Assembly: GCA_002310215.1 (NCBI GenBank)
Contig: DBYR01000014.1
Coordinates: 323,166-387,165 of the forward strand
DNA from: Bacteroidales bacterium UBA1181
Lineage (GTDB): Bacteria > Bacteroidota > Bacteroidia > Bacteroidales > Paludibacteraceae
Length of the DNA stretch: 64,000 bases
Direction: 5' to 3'
A program made the translations under genes and the position numbers. The notes beneath the pieces are model-generated. The model searched no databases. It was not told where the DNA came from and worked only from the letters and a program-made list of their open reading frames with translations. Below, in pieces: positions 9,261-18,500 of this stretch; the stretch's first letter is position 1; each line of letters opens with the position of its first letter.

Positions 9261-9908
9261 ATGATCATGAATGACACACCTAGACATGCGACGCTGAGGC
9301 GACGTCTGGCGGAACAACTATATGCCAAGGGGATAAAGAACACCAAGGTGCTGAATGCGATAGCTAACGTTCCGCGCCATCTTTTCATGAGCAGCACGTT
9401 GGAACCATTCGCCTACAACGATAACGCCTATCCGATCGGGGCTGACCAGACCATTTCTCAGCCGTGGACCGTGGCATATCAGACCGAATTGTTGAACCCG
9501 CAGGAGGGGGAGAAGGTCTTGGAGATCGGCACGGGATCGGGCTATCAATCCGCTGTCTTGGCTTGTTGCGGCGCTTCCGTCTATTCGGTGGAACGTATAA
9601 GGGAGTTGTCGGAGAGCGCCCAAAAAAGGCTTGCCAGTTTGAATTATAAGGTGCAATGTAAATATGGGGATGGCTATGAGGGATGGGTAGAGATGGCTCC
9701 ATTTGATAAAATCATCGTTACCGCTGGTGCGTCGGAGATACCGCAGAACTTGTTGATGCAGTGTAAAATAGGCGGTTCCATCGTCATCCCTGTGCAAGAG
9801 AAGAGCGGTCTCAGAATGGTTCGGCTTGCCCGTGTCTCTGAAACGAACTTCAGCAAGGAGGATTTCGGGACGTGCGCTTTCGTCCCTATGCTAAAAGGAA
9901 TCATGTAA
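9261..9908 (+). CDS. pcm: Protein-L-isoaspartate O-methyltransferase
   Basis: A 215-residue cytoplasmic repair enzyme that methylates isoaspartyl residues in aged proteins using SAM. Motifs: YPIGADQTISQP (57-68), the substrate segment, and LEIGTGSGYQSAVL (87-100), the SAM loop; a late KIGGSIVIPV strand is also typical. It begins 3 bp after the rsmG stop, so the two are probably cotranscribed. The alternative ATG at 9267 (third codon) would change little. Confidence 0.93.
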   Translation: MIMNDTPRHATLRRRLAEQLYAKGIKNTKVLNAIANVPRHLFMSSTLEPFAYNDNAYPIGADQTISQPWTVAYQTELLNPQEGEKVLEIGTGSGYQSAVLACCGASVYSVERIRELSESAQKRLASLNYKVQCKYGDGYEGWVEMAPFDKIIVTAGASEIPQNLLMQCKIGGSIVIPVQEKSGLRMVRLARVSETNFSKEDFGTCAFVPMLKGIM

Positions 9909-9920
9909 GTAAAAGATCAT

Positions 9921-10559
9921 ATGGAGGTCAAACAGTTTATATTCAATATGTTCCAGGAGAACACGTACGTGTTGACCGATGAGGAGAAGAATTGTATCAT
10001 CATCGACCCTGGCTGTTTCTTCGAGGAGGAGCAGGAACGATTGGTCGGATATATTCGGTCAAATGGGCTGAAATTGACTCGTATCATTCAGACACACTTG
10101 CACTTGGACCATATCTTCGGATGTCAGGTCTTGTTCGATGGATTCGGCATCCAGCCCGAGGCGCATGCGTCGGACGAGTTCTTCCTGGATATCTTCCCCA
10201 CGTACGGGAGGAAGTTCGGTATCGATGAGGAGTTGAAGTGCGTGCCGCTCAAGTCTTATTTGAGTGACGGTGACGTCATAAAGATAGGCGATTCGGAGCT
10301 CCATGTGATCCATACGCCGGGACATTCTCCTGGAGGTGTATGTTTCTATGCGCCGAAGGAAAAGCTCCTTTTCAGCGGAGATTCCCTCTTCATGGGCAGT
10401 ATCGGCAGAACCGATCTGGAGCGGGGCAATGGTCCTGAGCTGATCCGTTCCCTTACGGAAAAACTGATGGTTTTGCCGGAGGATACGACCGTTTTGCCCG
10501 GACATGGTCCGAAGACGTCGATTGGGTTCGAGAAGGCCAATAATCCCTATATTCAATGA
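9921..10559 (+). CDS. Metallo-beta-lactamase-fold hydrolase, glyoxalase II-like
   Basis: A 212-residue cytoplasmic hydrolase of the glyoxalase II/YcbL type. All zinc ligands are visible: HLHLDH (59-64), H135 in TPGHSPGG, D154 in FSGDSLF and H195 in LPGHGP. It lacks the C-terminal glutathione-binding domain of true GloB, so the YcbL-like type (thioester hydrolysis) is more likely; the substrate is not known. It is 12 bp after pcm and overlaps the ABC ATPase by 4 bp (ATGA). Confidence 0.88.
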   Translation: MEVKQFIFNMFQENTYVLTDEEKNCIIIDPGCFFEEEQERLVGYIRSNGLKLTRIIQTHLHLDHIFGCQVLFDGFGIQPEAHASDEFFLDIFPTYGRKFGIDEELKCVPLKSYLSDGDVIKIGDSELHVIHTPGHSPGGVCFYAPKEKLLFSGDSLFMGSIGRTDLERGNGPELIRSLTEKLMVLPEDTTVLPGHGPKTSIGFEKANNPYIQ

Positions 10560-11314
10560 GTGATCCGATCCTACAAACTCAAGCGCTCTCCATTGGCTAT
10601 AAAGGGAGGGGGAAGTCTGTTAAGGAACTTCAGACGAATCTTAACCTTCAGCTATATCCCAACATGTTTACCGTTCTTGTGGGACCGAATGGAGTGGGGA
10701 AGTCCACCCTGCTTCGCACCCTAAGTGGGTTACAACAGCCCATGGGGGGGATGGTCATTGTTCAGGAGAAGGATCTTTTCTCCCTATCCATCGGGGAAAA
10801 GGCGAGGATGGTCAGTATTGTTTCCACTAACAATGTAGATACCAGTCGCTTAACCGTAAAAGAGGTCGTTTCCATCGGTAGATATGCCCATACGAACTGG
10901 CTGGGCAACATGGATGATAGGAATGAGGCGCTTGTGCAAAAAGCCCTATCCACCGTAGGAATTAGTCATTTGATAGACAGACGATTGTCGGAGATGTCCG
11001 ACGGAGAGAGACAGCGCGTTTGGGTGGCGAGAGCCTTGGCGCAGGATACGCCTCTCATCTTATTGGACGAGCCCACCTCATATTTAGACTACAAGAATCG
11101 TTTTGAGATATTCGATCTGTTGCGGGCGTTAAGCCATGAGGGGAAGAGTGTGCTGATATCCACCCATGAACTTGAACTTGCGTTACAATTCGCGGACCGT
11201 ATTTGGGTTATGTCCGATGGAATCGAGCAAGGAAGTGCCAAGGAGATAGAAGAATCAGGCGTTTTAGCGCGCATTTTTGGCTATGCTAAAGATGCGAGGC
11301 AAATCCAAGTATAG
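10556..11314 (+). CDS. ABC transporter ATPase, FepC/BtuD (iron-chelate/cobalamin) type
   Basis: 252 residues with Walker A GPNGVGKST (43-51), signature MSDGERQ (147-153), Walker B LILLDEP (167-173) and the switch His in STHE (about 204). The sequence resembles ATPases of siderophore, heme and cobalamin importers (FecE/FepC/BtuD). Unusually there is no permease or binding-protein gene beside it; the partners would have to lie elsewhere. The start overlaps the hydrolase stop (ATGA). The 3' end overlaps the convergent HAD gene by 51 bp. Confidence 0.85.
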   Translation: MSDPILQTQALSIGYKGRGKSVKELQTNLNLQLYPNMFTVLVGPNGVGKSTLLRTLSGLQQPMGGMVIVQEKDLFSLSIGEKARMVSIVSTNNVDTSRLTVKEVVSIGRYAHTNWLGNMDDRNEALVQKALSTVGISHLIDRRLSEMSDGERQRVWVARALAQDTPLILLDEPTSYLDYKNRFEIFDLLRALSHEGKSVLISTHELELALQFADRIWVMSDGIEQGSAKEIEESGVLARIFGYAKDARQIQV

Positions 11315-11971
11315 TTCCTCCATGCTATGATAGAGCAGGTCTGCCCCGTTTTTTGTCAGCTCCTCATCCTGTAAAATACCCGTATTCACCGCAATTGTGA
11401 AGATGCCGGCGGCGACGGCGGAGCGCACACCCAAAGGCGCATTCTCGACCACGATAGCCTGTTCAGGACGCAATCCTCCCTTCTTTAGCCCGATAAGGTA
11501 TGGCTCAGGGTCAGGCTTCCCTTTCTTCACATCGTAGGCGGTCACCATGCGCTCTTTAGCGAACACGCCAGGGAAAGAGTGGTTTAGTTTGTCTATTAGG
11601 GAGAGTTGTCCCGAACCTGTCACGAGGAAGATCTCCTTCTCCGCGGCTTGTATGGCGGAGAGTACTTTCTCCACATCCTTCATTTTCGGTGGAATCGGAA
11701 GTTTTTCGAAGCATTGAGACTTGAATTTGTAGATGCGTTGGCACTCCTCCTCCGTCGCTTCCCTGCCCAGTTGAGTGGAGAATACTTCGCTGATGGTGGA
11801 AGAACCCGTCATGCCTTCCCGCATATAAACGTCGTAGTCCGTGAATTTCAGCCCCAAAGATTCGAACGCATGCACCCATGCCTTGGCGTGGTTGGGCATG
11901 GAGTCGTACAACACACCATCCATGTCAAAAAGGAAGGCCTTCAAGTCAATCTCTTCTAATTTTTTATCCAT
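11264..11971 (-). CDS. HAD-family phosphatase, beta-phosphoglucomutase-like
   Basis: 235 residues, class I HAD with a helical cap. The nucleophile motif FDMDGVLYDS is at D16/D18, a VTGS motif II follows in the middle, and motifs III/IV are K (KKGKPDPEP) and VVENAPLGV. A Tyr-Asp-Ser-Met run after DGVL and the cap resemble beta-phosphoglucomutase and sugar phosphatases; the substrate cannot be read from sequence. The 3' 51 bp overlap the end of the ABC ATPase gene on the other strand. Confidence 0.85.
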   Translation of the reverse strand: MDKKLEEIDLKAFLFDMDGVLYDSMPNHAKAWVHAFESLGLKFTDYDVYMREGMTGSSTISEVFSTQLGREATEEECQRIYKFKSQCFEKLPIPPKMKDVEKVLSAIQAAEKEIFLVTGSGQLSLIDKLNHSFPGVFAKERMVTAYDVKKGKPDPEPYLIGLKKGGLRPEQAIVVENAPLGVRSAVAAGIFTIAVNTGILQDEELTKNGADLLYHSMEELYLDLPRIFSIAKNAR

Positions 11972-11982
11972 TTCATCGATAA

Positions 11983-12016
11983 TTAAAAGGGAGGCGACCC
12001 ATGAGGATCGCCTCCC
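11983..12016 (-). terminator. Terminator after the DUF3078 gene
   Basis: On the minus strand, a 9-bp stem GGGAGGCGA / TCGCCTCCC with a 10-nt loop is followed by TTTTAATT. It lies 17 bp beyond the DUF3078 stop and separates that gene from the HAD gene. Confidence 0.8.
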
Positions 12017-12032
12017 ATCTCTATTCTTTCAA

Positions 12033-13169
12033 TTAAAATTGGTATGTGATACCCAAGGAAGTGGACTCCCAGAACTGCACGTCAGCAAATGGCAATCCGC
12101 AGTTTTCCCCCTCAATTGTTTTCATTTCTGCGTTATCATACTTGAGTTGGGTCTTGAACGAGACGTTGATGTGTTTGGTGAGTTTCATCAACAATTCCAG
12201 TTTCCATTTGTAATACCAACCATGGACGAATTTCTTTATGTCTTGTCCTGGGTGAGAATTATGGTAAGTCTCGGGATTAAAATCTTTATCTTTGTAATCT
12301 TGTTGACCATGCCATTTCGTATATTCGTGTGTGTATTTGGAAATGGCTTTGTTATAAGCGTAAAAAGCCTCCAAACTACTGAAGAAGTGTATGTTTTGGG
12401 TGATGTCGAAATCAGACCTCAGGATACCGTATGCACCCAACTCACTTCTTACCTTCTTGTATTCAGCAGGTTGCACCAATTCTTTCTTGCCGTCAATTTC
12501 CCTGTATTTGTCCCCGGAAATTGTGTCCATACCATAGTTTGAAGCCAATTCGTTCAGACGGCAGAATGTGAAACGGGTGGTCAATGGAGAGACGAAAAGG
12601 CTGATGTATTTGTTCGGTACGTAATCGAAACCCAAGGATATTTTCGCATAGCCAGGGGCGAAGAAACTGGAAATTCTTGTGCTGTCGCTATTTTTATATG
12701 GCTCTTCCTCGTATGAATAGCTGCTTGTGAATTGAGATTCTAAGCTCGCTAATGCTGATGCATACCAATATTGCGCCATTTTGTATCCGAATTTTGAATA
12801 AAGTCCAAATTCGTCTATGTTCTTACGGATTTCATCTCCTTCAAATTCGTTGGAATAAATTAATCCATATTTTGCGGCGAAACTATTGTCCCATTTCACC
12901 CTGTTTTTCTTATAGTTAGCGTTCAAATTCAGGAAGGCGTCCATTGACACGCTCGATCCCGCACCCTCCATACAGTAAGGGGAGAAGTATGCCTGATTAA
13001 TGTTCAAACCGACAGAACCAGGGAAGGTCCAGTAGATGGAATCCGTGGAGATTTCTCCGCTCGACTTAGTTGAGATAGACGTGGCCGTCTTCACCAACTC
13101 GTTATCGTCCGCAAATGCGGAGGCGATAGCCATAAATAGCACGCCAAGTGCGACACAAATTTTTTTCAT
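12033..13169 (-). CDS. DUF3078 domain protein, predicted outer-membrane barrel
   Basis: 378 residues with a cleavable signal peptide (MKKICVALGVLFMAIASAFA). The rest is rich in alternating aromatic beta-strands and ends in GITYQF, a C-terminal aromatic typical of barrels inserted by BamA. The early SVGLNINQAYFSPYC and YKKNRVKWDNSF segments fit DUF3078, a Bacteroidota family annotated as outer-membrane protein of unknown function. It has its own terminator; the next upstream gene, lepA, ends 60 bp before its start. Confidence 0.85.
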   Translation of the reverse strand: MKKICVALGVLFMAIASAFADDNELVKTATSISTKSSGEISTDSIYWTFPGSVGLNINQAYFSPYCMEGAGSSVSMDAFLNLNANYKKNRVKWDNSFAAKYGLIYSNEFEGDEIRKNIDEFGLYSKFGYKMAQYWYASALASLESQFTSSYSYEEEPYKNSDSTRISSFFAPGYAKISLGFDYVPNKYISLFVSPLTTRFTFCRLNELASNYGMDTISGDKYREIDGKKELVQPAEYKKVRSELGAYGILRSDFDITQNIHFFSSLEAFYAYNKAISKYTHEYTKWHGQQDYKDKDFNPETYHNSHPGQDIKKFVHGWYYKWKLELLMKLTKHINVSFKTQLKYDNAEMKTIEGENCGLPFADVQFWESTSLGITYQF

Positions 13170-13229
13170 AATTTTTACTTTTAAAAAATACGTTTATATT
13201 GTTACACTACACTATTTCGTCATTGACGG

Positions 13230-15017
13230 TTAATCCAATTTCAGCACTTCGAGGAAGGCTTTCTGCGGCACTTCGACCGTGCCGATCTGCTTCATACGTT
13301 TCTTTCCCTCCTTTTGCTTCTCCAGCAGTTTACGTTTACGGGAGACGTCACCTCCGTAACACTTGGCCGTCACGTCTTTGCGCACCGCCTTGATGGTCTC
13401 GCGGGCGATGATCTTCGTGCCGATGGCTGCTTGGATGGCCACCTCGAACTGTTGACGTGGAATCAGTTCCTTCAGCTTCTCGCACATGCGTTTGCCAAGC
13501 GGATAGGCGTTGTCGAAGTGGGTTAGGGTAGAGAGCGCGTCGACCGGCTCACCGTTCAGCAGCACGTCCAGCTTCACCAGCTTGGACTCTCGCATGCCGT
13601 GCGGGTGGTAGTCGAACGAAGCGTATCCCTTCGAGATGCTCTTCAGTTTGTCGTAGAAGTCGAAGACGATCTCGCCCAAAGGCATGTCGTAGATTAGCTC
13701 CACGCGGTTTCCTGACACATAGTCTTGGCGTACCAACTCACCCCTCTTGCCCAAGCAAAGGGTCATGATCGGACCGATGTATTCGGTGGAGGTGATGATG
13801 GAGGCGCGGATATAAGGCTCCTCGATGCGCTCAATGAGCGTCAGGTCCGGCAGACCGGACGGGTTGTGCACCTCGATTTTAGCGCCCTTTTTTGTATAGA
13901 CATCATACTCCACGTTAGGCACGGTGGTGATGACGTTCATGTTGAATTCACGTTCCAGACGTTCCTGGATGATCTCCATGTGCAACATGCCGAGGAATCC
14001 GCAACGGAAACCGAAGCCCAAGGCTAAGGAAGACTCCGCTTGGAAGGTCAGGGAAGCGTCGTTCAATTGTAGTTTCTCGATGGAAGAGCGGAGATTCTCG
14101 AAATCCTCCGTTACGATCGGGTATACGCCGGCGAAAACCATCGGCTTCACCTCTTGGAAACCCTCTATCGCCTTTTCGCAAGGGTTGGCCACCGTGGTGA
14201 TGGTATCGCCCACCTTCACCTCCTTCGAGGTTTTGATACCCGAGATGATGTAGCCCACGTTGCCGGCGGAGAGTCTCTGCTTAGGCTCCATGTCCAAGCG
14301 TAAAATACCGATTTCATCGGCCAAATACTCCTTTTCCGTCGCCACGAACTTCACATGGTCGCCACTGTTGATGGTTCCGTTGATGATTTTGAAGTAGGCG
14401 ATGATGCCGCGGAACGGGTTGAAGACAGAGTCGAATATCAAGCATTGGAGCGGAGCGTCCGGGTCGCCCACAGGCGGTTTGATCCTTTCCACAATCGCCT
14501 CCAAGACCTTATCCACGCCCTCGCCGGTCTTGCCGCTGGCACGGATGATCTCCTCCCGCTTGCAGCCTAGCAAGTCCACTATTTGGTCCTCCACCTCCTC
14601 CGGCATAGCGCCAGGCAGGTCTATCTTGTTCATGACGGGAATGATCTCCAAGTCATGTTCCAAAGCCATATAGAGGTTGGAGATAGTCTGTGCCTGTATG
14701 CCCTGTGACGCATCCACGATGAGCAAAGCGCCTTCGCACGCCGCAATGGAGCGGGAGACCTCGTAGGAGAAGTCCACGTGTCCCGGGGTGTCAATCAGGT
14801 TCAGCACATATTTCTCACCCTTGTACATATAGTCCATCTGGATAGCGTGGCTCTTGATGGTGATGCCGCGCTCGCGTTCCAAATCCATATCATCCAACAC
14901 CTGTGCCTGGAGGTCTTTTCCTGTCACAGTCTTGGTCATTTCCAGCAGACGGTCGGCCAAGGTACTTTTGCCATGGTCGATATGGGCGATGATACAGAAA
15001 TTACGGATGTTCTTCAT
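13230..15017 (-). CDS. lepA: Elongation factor 4 (LepA) GTPase
   Basis: 595 residues, the standard LepA length. G1 is [10 protein letters not shown]3 DTPGHVDF and G4 NKIDLPGA. The LepA-specific C-terminal domain contains [31 protein letters not shown]4 acts on ribosomes, promoting back-translocation or initiation and 30S maturation. It stands alone on the minus strand after a 490-bp gap that separates it from the giant gene on the other strand. Confidence 0.97.
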   Translation of the reverse strand: MKNIRNFCIIAHIDHGKSTLADRLLEMTKTVTGKDLQAQVLDDMDLERERGITIKSHAIQMDYMYKGEKYVLNLIDTPGHVDFSYEVSRSIAACEGALLIVDASQGIQAQTISNLYMALEHDLEIIPVMNKIDLPGAMPEEVEDQIVDLLGCKREEIIRASGKTGEGVDKVLEAIVERIKPPVGDPDAPLQCLIFDSVFNPFRGIIAYFKIINGTINSGDHVKFVATEKEYLADEIGILRLDMEPKQRLSAGNVGYIISGIKTSKEVKVGDTITTVANPCEKAIEGFQEVKPMVFAGVYPIVTEDFENLRSSIEKLQLNDASLTFQAESSLALGFGFRCGFLGMLHMEIIQERLEREFNMNVITTVPNVEYDVYTKKGAKIEVHNPSGLPDLTLIERIEEPYIRASIITSTEYIGPIMTLCLGKRGELVRQDYVSGNRVELIYDMPLGEIVFDFYDKLKSISKGYASFDYHPHGMRESKLVKLDVLLNGEPVDALSTLTHFDNAYPLGKRMCEKLKELIPRQQFEVAIQAAIGTKIIARETIKAVRKDVTAKCYGGDVSRKRKLLEKQKEGKKRMKQIGTVEVPQKAFLEVLKLD

Positions 15018-15507
15018 TATTCTTCTATGTGAAAAAATCTATGTTTATTAGTGGCGAATTTCCGGCATTCACCATGCGCTTGGACGGAGGGGACGCCCCT
15101 CCCATTTACACACACACCTCCCACCCATCAGACCTAAGCAGGATGCTTCAGGTCACACTGAGTGAAATTACACGCGAATTTAACGAAAAAGCGGATAATG
15201 TCAAAATGGAAATAGGGAACTTGTTTTTAGAATATGTTGTAAAATTCTATTATGGGAGATGTGGGGGATCGTATGACATTGACGATTATGCCCATTAGGC
15301 AATATGATTGACGATAGGCTATTTGTCGGGGAAAAAATACACGCTGTTAATTATTTTTTCCTCATAGGTGTTTTAAATTTAAAAATTTTTTCCATACTTT
15401 GTGTAGATGAATTTGGCGTTTGTGTTTGTAAGGGTACCGTAATCTACTTATTGGTATGTTTATTCGCCTGATTGCTAGATTGTATTATTTTTAAATATAA
15501 AGTGTTT
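15018..15507. other. 490-bp intergenic region between lepA and the giant surface-protein gene
   Basis: This divergent spacer must hold promoters for lepA (minus) and the giant gene (plus). It contains a GC-rich hairpin at 15086-15102 (7-bp arms GGAGGGG/CCCCTCC, 3-nt loop) and a strongly AT-rich stretch at about 15340-15400 ending in ATACTTTG, one base off the TAnnTTTG -7 box. An open frame at 15029-15298 shows no family features and I do not treat it as a gene. Confidence 0.5.
15086..15102. repeat. GC-rich perfect hairpin upstream of lepA
   Basis: Seven-base arms GGAGGGG and CCCCTCC separated by ACG. It is out of character with the AT-rich spacer around it. No T-run follows on either strand, so it is not an obvious terminator. 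It may be a small interspersed repeat or part of the lepA leader. Confidence 0.4.
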
Positions 15508-18500
15508 ATGAAAATTGGTAGTGTTTTTTGTTGGCTAAGCAGGATATGTTTTGCCAAAAAGTTGAAGGGATGGAATTCCTCTTCGGGGAGAAAAATCCCG
15601 AGTTCAGTATTTCGATGGTTGCTGCTATTAGGTGTGATGAGCATTATGCCATGGCAGGGGGCGATGGCAACTGGAGGTAGTGGTTGTTCCTGGTCAGCGT
15701 ACAGTCACTTCGACAAAGCCACATGGGTTCCTGAAGAAGGAGTCATCCATTATAAAATCAGGGCATGTCAAACGTGGGGTGGACAAGGTAATTATTCCTC
15801 ATGTTGGGGTGGCGACAATAATGAAGGAATGATTTTAACCCAACACACAAAAACAACACGTTCCATTTATATAAATATATATTACAAAGATTTAGATAAC
15901 AGTGGATCTACAATCGATAATAAAGAATTGAAATTCAAATGGACCAAAGAGAATGGTCCTGCAGAACATGGGACAGACGAAACGACATGGTATATGGAGT
16001 TCGATGTGCCGGTTGAACAAGAAGATTTGGGTGGAAGCGTTAATATTGACTTAAAAGGATATTGGTGGAGAGCTGGAGATTCAGGAGAAGGAGTTGATGA
16101 ACGAATTAACGTAAAAAATCACCTTACTGTCTCACTGACATATCCTGCAGATCCTGAATTAAAAATAACTAATGCAGAATACGCTTGTAATGGGAATAAT
16201 CCAATAATAAAATTTGATTGGACTCGGAGTAAATCTGACGGAATCGCAGGCAAGGGGAATATTTATTTGTGTCAAGACCAATCTGTTGACGATTATGATT
16301 CTGGAATGCCTGGTACCACATCTAGTTCTGCGTCAGCGAACATAGAGGCATTCACAGTAGGTGTTTCTAATGAGGCGCCTTACCATAACTTGAATAAAAC
16401 GTATAACTATTGGCTTAAACAAACATATACAATAAATCCAGATGCCAATGGAATTAAGACAAAAATAGTGTATAAATACGAATCAAAAAACAAATACAAA
16501 ATAACTGCGTATCCACAAGTGTCGGATTTAACATACGAATCCGATCCTGGTGCTTTGTTGTTATACGCTAATTGGGAAATTCCAGAGGCTCCATCTTCAG
16601 ATTTCAACAATAGTACATTTTTACTAACTACGACGAAGATTCTTGACGGGAAAGAGTCAGATCCCAAGACAGAGGAAATAAAATACCAACCAGGGCAGAG
16701 TACCTATTCCCACAAAATTGCGCTTGAGAAAGACGAGGAAGCCCAATATAAATTTTCCATAAAACGATCAGCTACGGAATCACTTTCTTGCTTTGCAAGT
16801 AAGGAAATAACAACGAAGCTTATTTCCACAAAACATAAATATCCAACAAATTTAAAAGTGGAACTCACTGAAGGCGGGGATGCTAAAGTTATGTGGGATA
16901 CAATTGGAACAGTTTGGAGCGAGGGAACTCGTTTCATCATTGTACGTTCAGATTCGACAGATGCAAAGGAATATGAGAAAGAATTGTCGGAAGATGAATA
17001 TAATAGGACAACGTATGTTGACGACATGGTAATACCGTGTCATCGATATACTTATAAAGCGAAATTAATACCTGGCAATAAATCTTATTCAGAACTAAAT
17101 GATTTAATGGCGAAAAATGAGATATTGCCAATCATGGGTGGTTCTCTGAAAAACTTCGAGGTATCCAAGGGGTATTATTCTGACAAAGTCGATCTGTCAT
17201 GGAATACGACTCCAGGGTATAATGAGTTCGTGGTGGAACGTCGTGAATACAACAATGATGAGTCAACATTCTCAAAAATCAAGTCGATAGACGCCACCTC
17301 AGGTTTGTCAGATTTCCTTTTTGAAGACAAAACTTGTCAACCTGGAATAGTATATGAATATCGAGTATATGCTTTATTCAATTGTGACACTTCGATAAAA
17401 TCATCGAAAGACACACTTGTGGGATATGGATTTAGAACACCTACAGGAGATTTCACAGGAAGAGTGACGTTCGCGAATGGACAGGCAGTCGATTCTGTAG
17501 AGGTTCGATTAGAGACTGAAGATGAAATTTCCCTGCAGGCACTTTCCTTCAACGGAACGGGCACAGCACTTATTCCTGGAGATAAAATCTTGAAAGAAGG
17601 TATTCCAATGACCATGCAGGCATGGATTAAACCTAACTCCATAGAAAAGGATACGATGTCGTTAATCAATAAATCGGACTTCTTCGAATTAGGATTAATA
17701 AATGGTTCTCTGTTCTTTAGAGCTGGCGATGCTTCTTTGACGACAGATTCCCTAATTGACACGAGTAGATATACCCATGTTACAGCCGTCGTTACGGATA
17801 CCGCTATCAAAATCTATTTAGATGGAGACTTGGCACAACGCAAGAGTTTCCCTTATATCTATTCAATGCCAAGTTCGGATAATGTGATTTTGGGCAAGAA
17901 TTACAAGGGAATTATAGACGAAGTCCGTTTGTGGAGTAGAGCATTGGAAGCAAATGAAATCAATAAGGACTATTCTCGCTATTTGATCGGAAACGAAGAT
18001 GGATTGAATGCATATTATACATTCGATTTCATGCCTATCGATGAGTTTTATGACCGTTCCTATAAAGGGAATGCCACGTATAATGGCAATACGGGAAAGT
18101 TACAAAAAGTGGATAAGATAAAAAGTGGACTTACTAACAACGAACTTTCTTATAAGGGTTACACAAATAAAGACGGAAAATATTCGATACTTTCCGTACC
18201 ATATTTTGGGAATGGAACGTCATATACAATAACACCGAAAAAAGGTAATCATCAGTTCGCTCCTGTTCAGGAAGTTCGTTTTATCAGTTCAACGGAACAA
18301 AGCCATACGGTTAATTTCACAGACAATAGTTCTTTCGATTTAACAGGTTATGTCGTTTACATGGGAGGAAATTATCCTGTGGAAGGCGTTCATTTCACTA
18401 TCGATGGAGTGCCTGCGCTCGACAAGACAGGACAATATATCCAAACTGATGCGAAAGGAAAATACACAATCAGTGTCCCTGTCGGTATTCATGAAGTGAA

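Noticed and set aside
15029..15298. 89-codon open frame in the lepA/giant-gene spacer
   Set aside because: No family features, covers a GC-rich hairpin and the lepA promoter region, and its composition is uneven. Probably chance.
15472..15507. TTG start for the giant protein
   Set aside because: Adds 12 residues with no signal-peptide logic; ATG 15508 gives an ordinary start.
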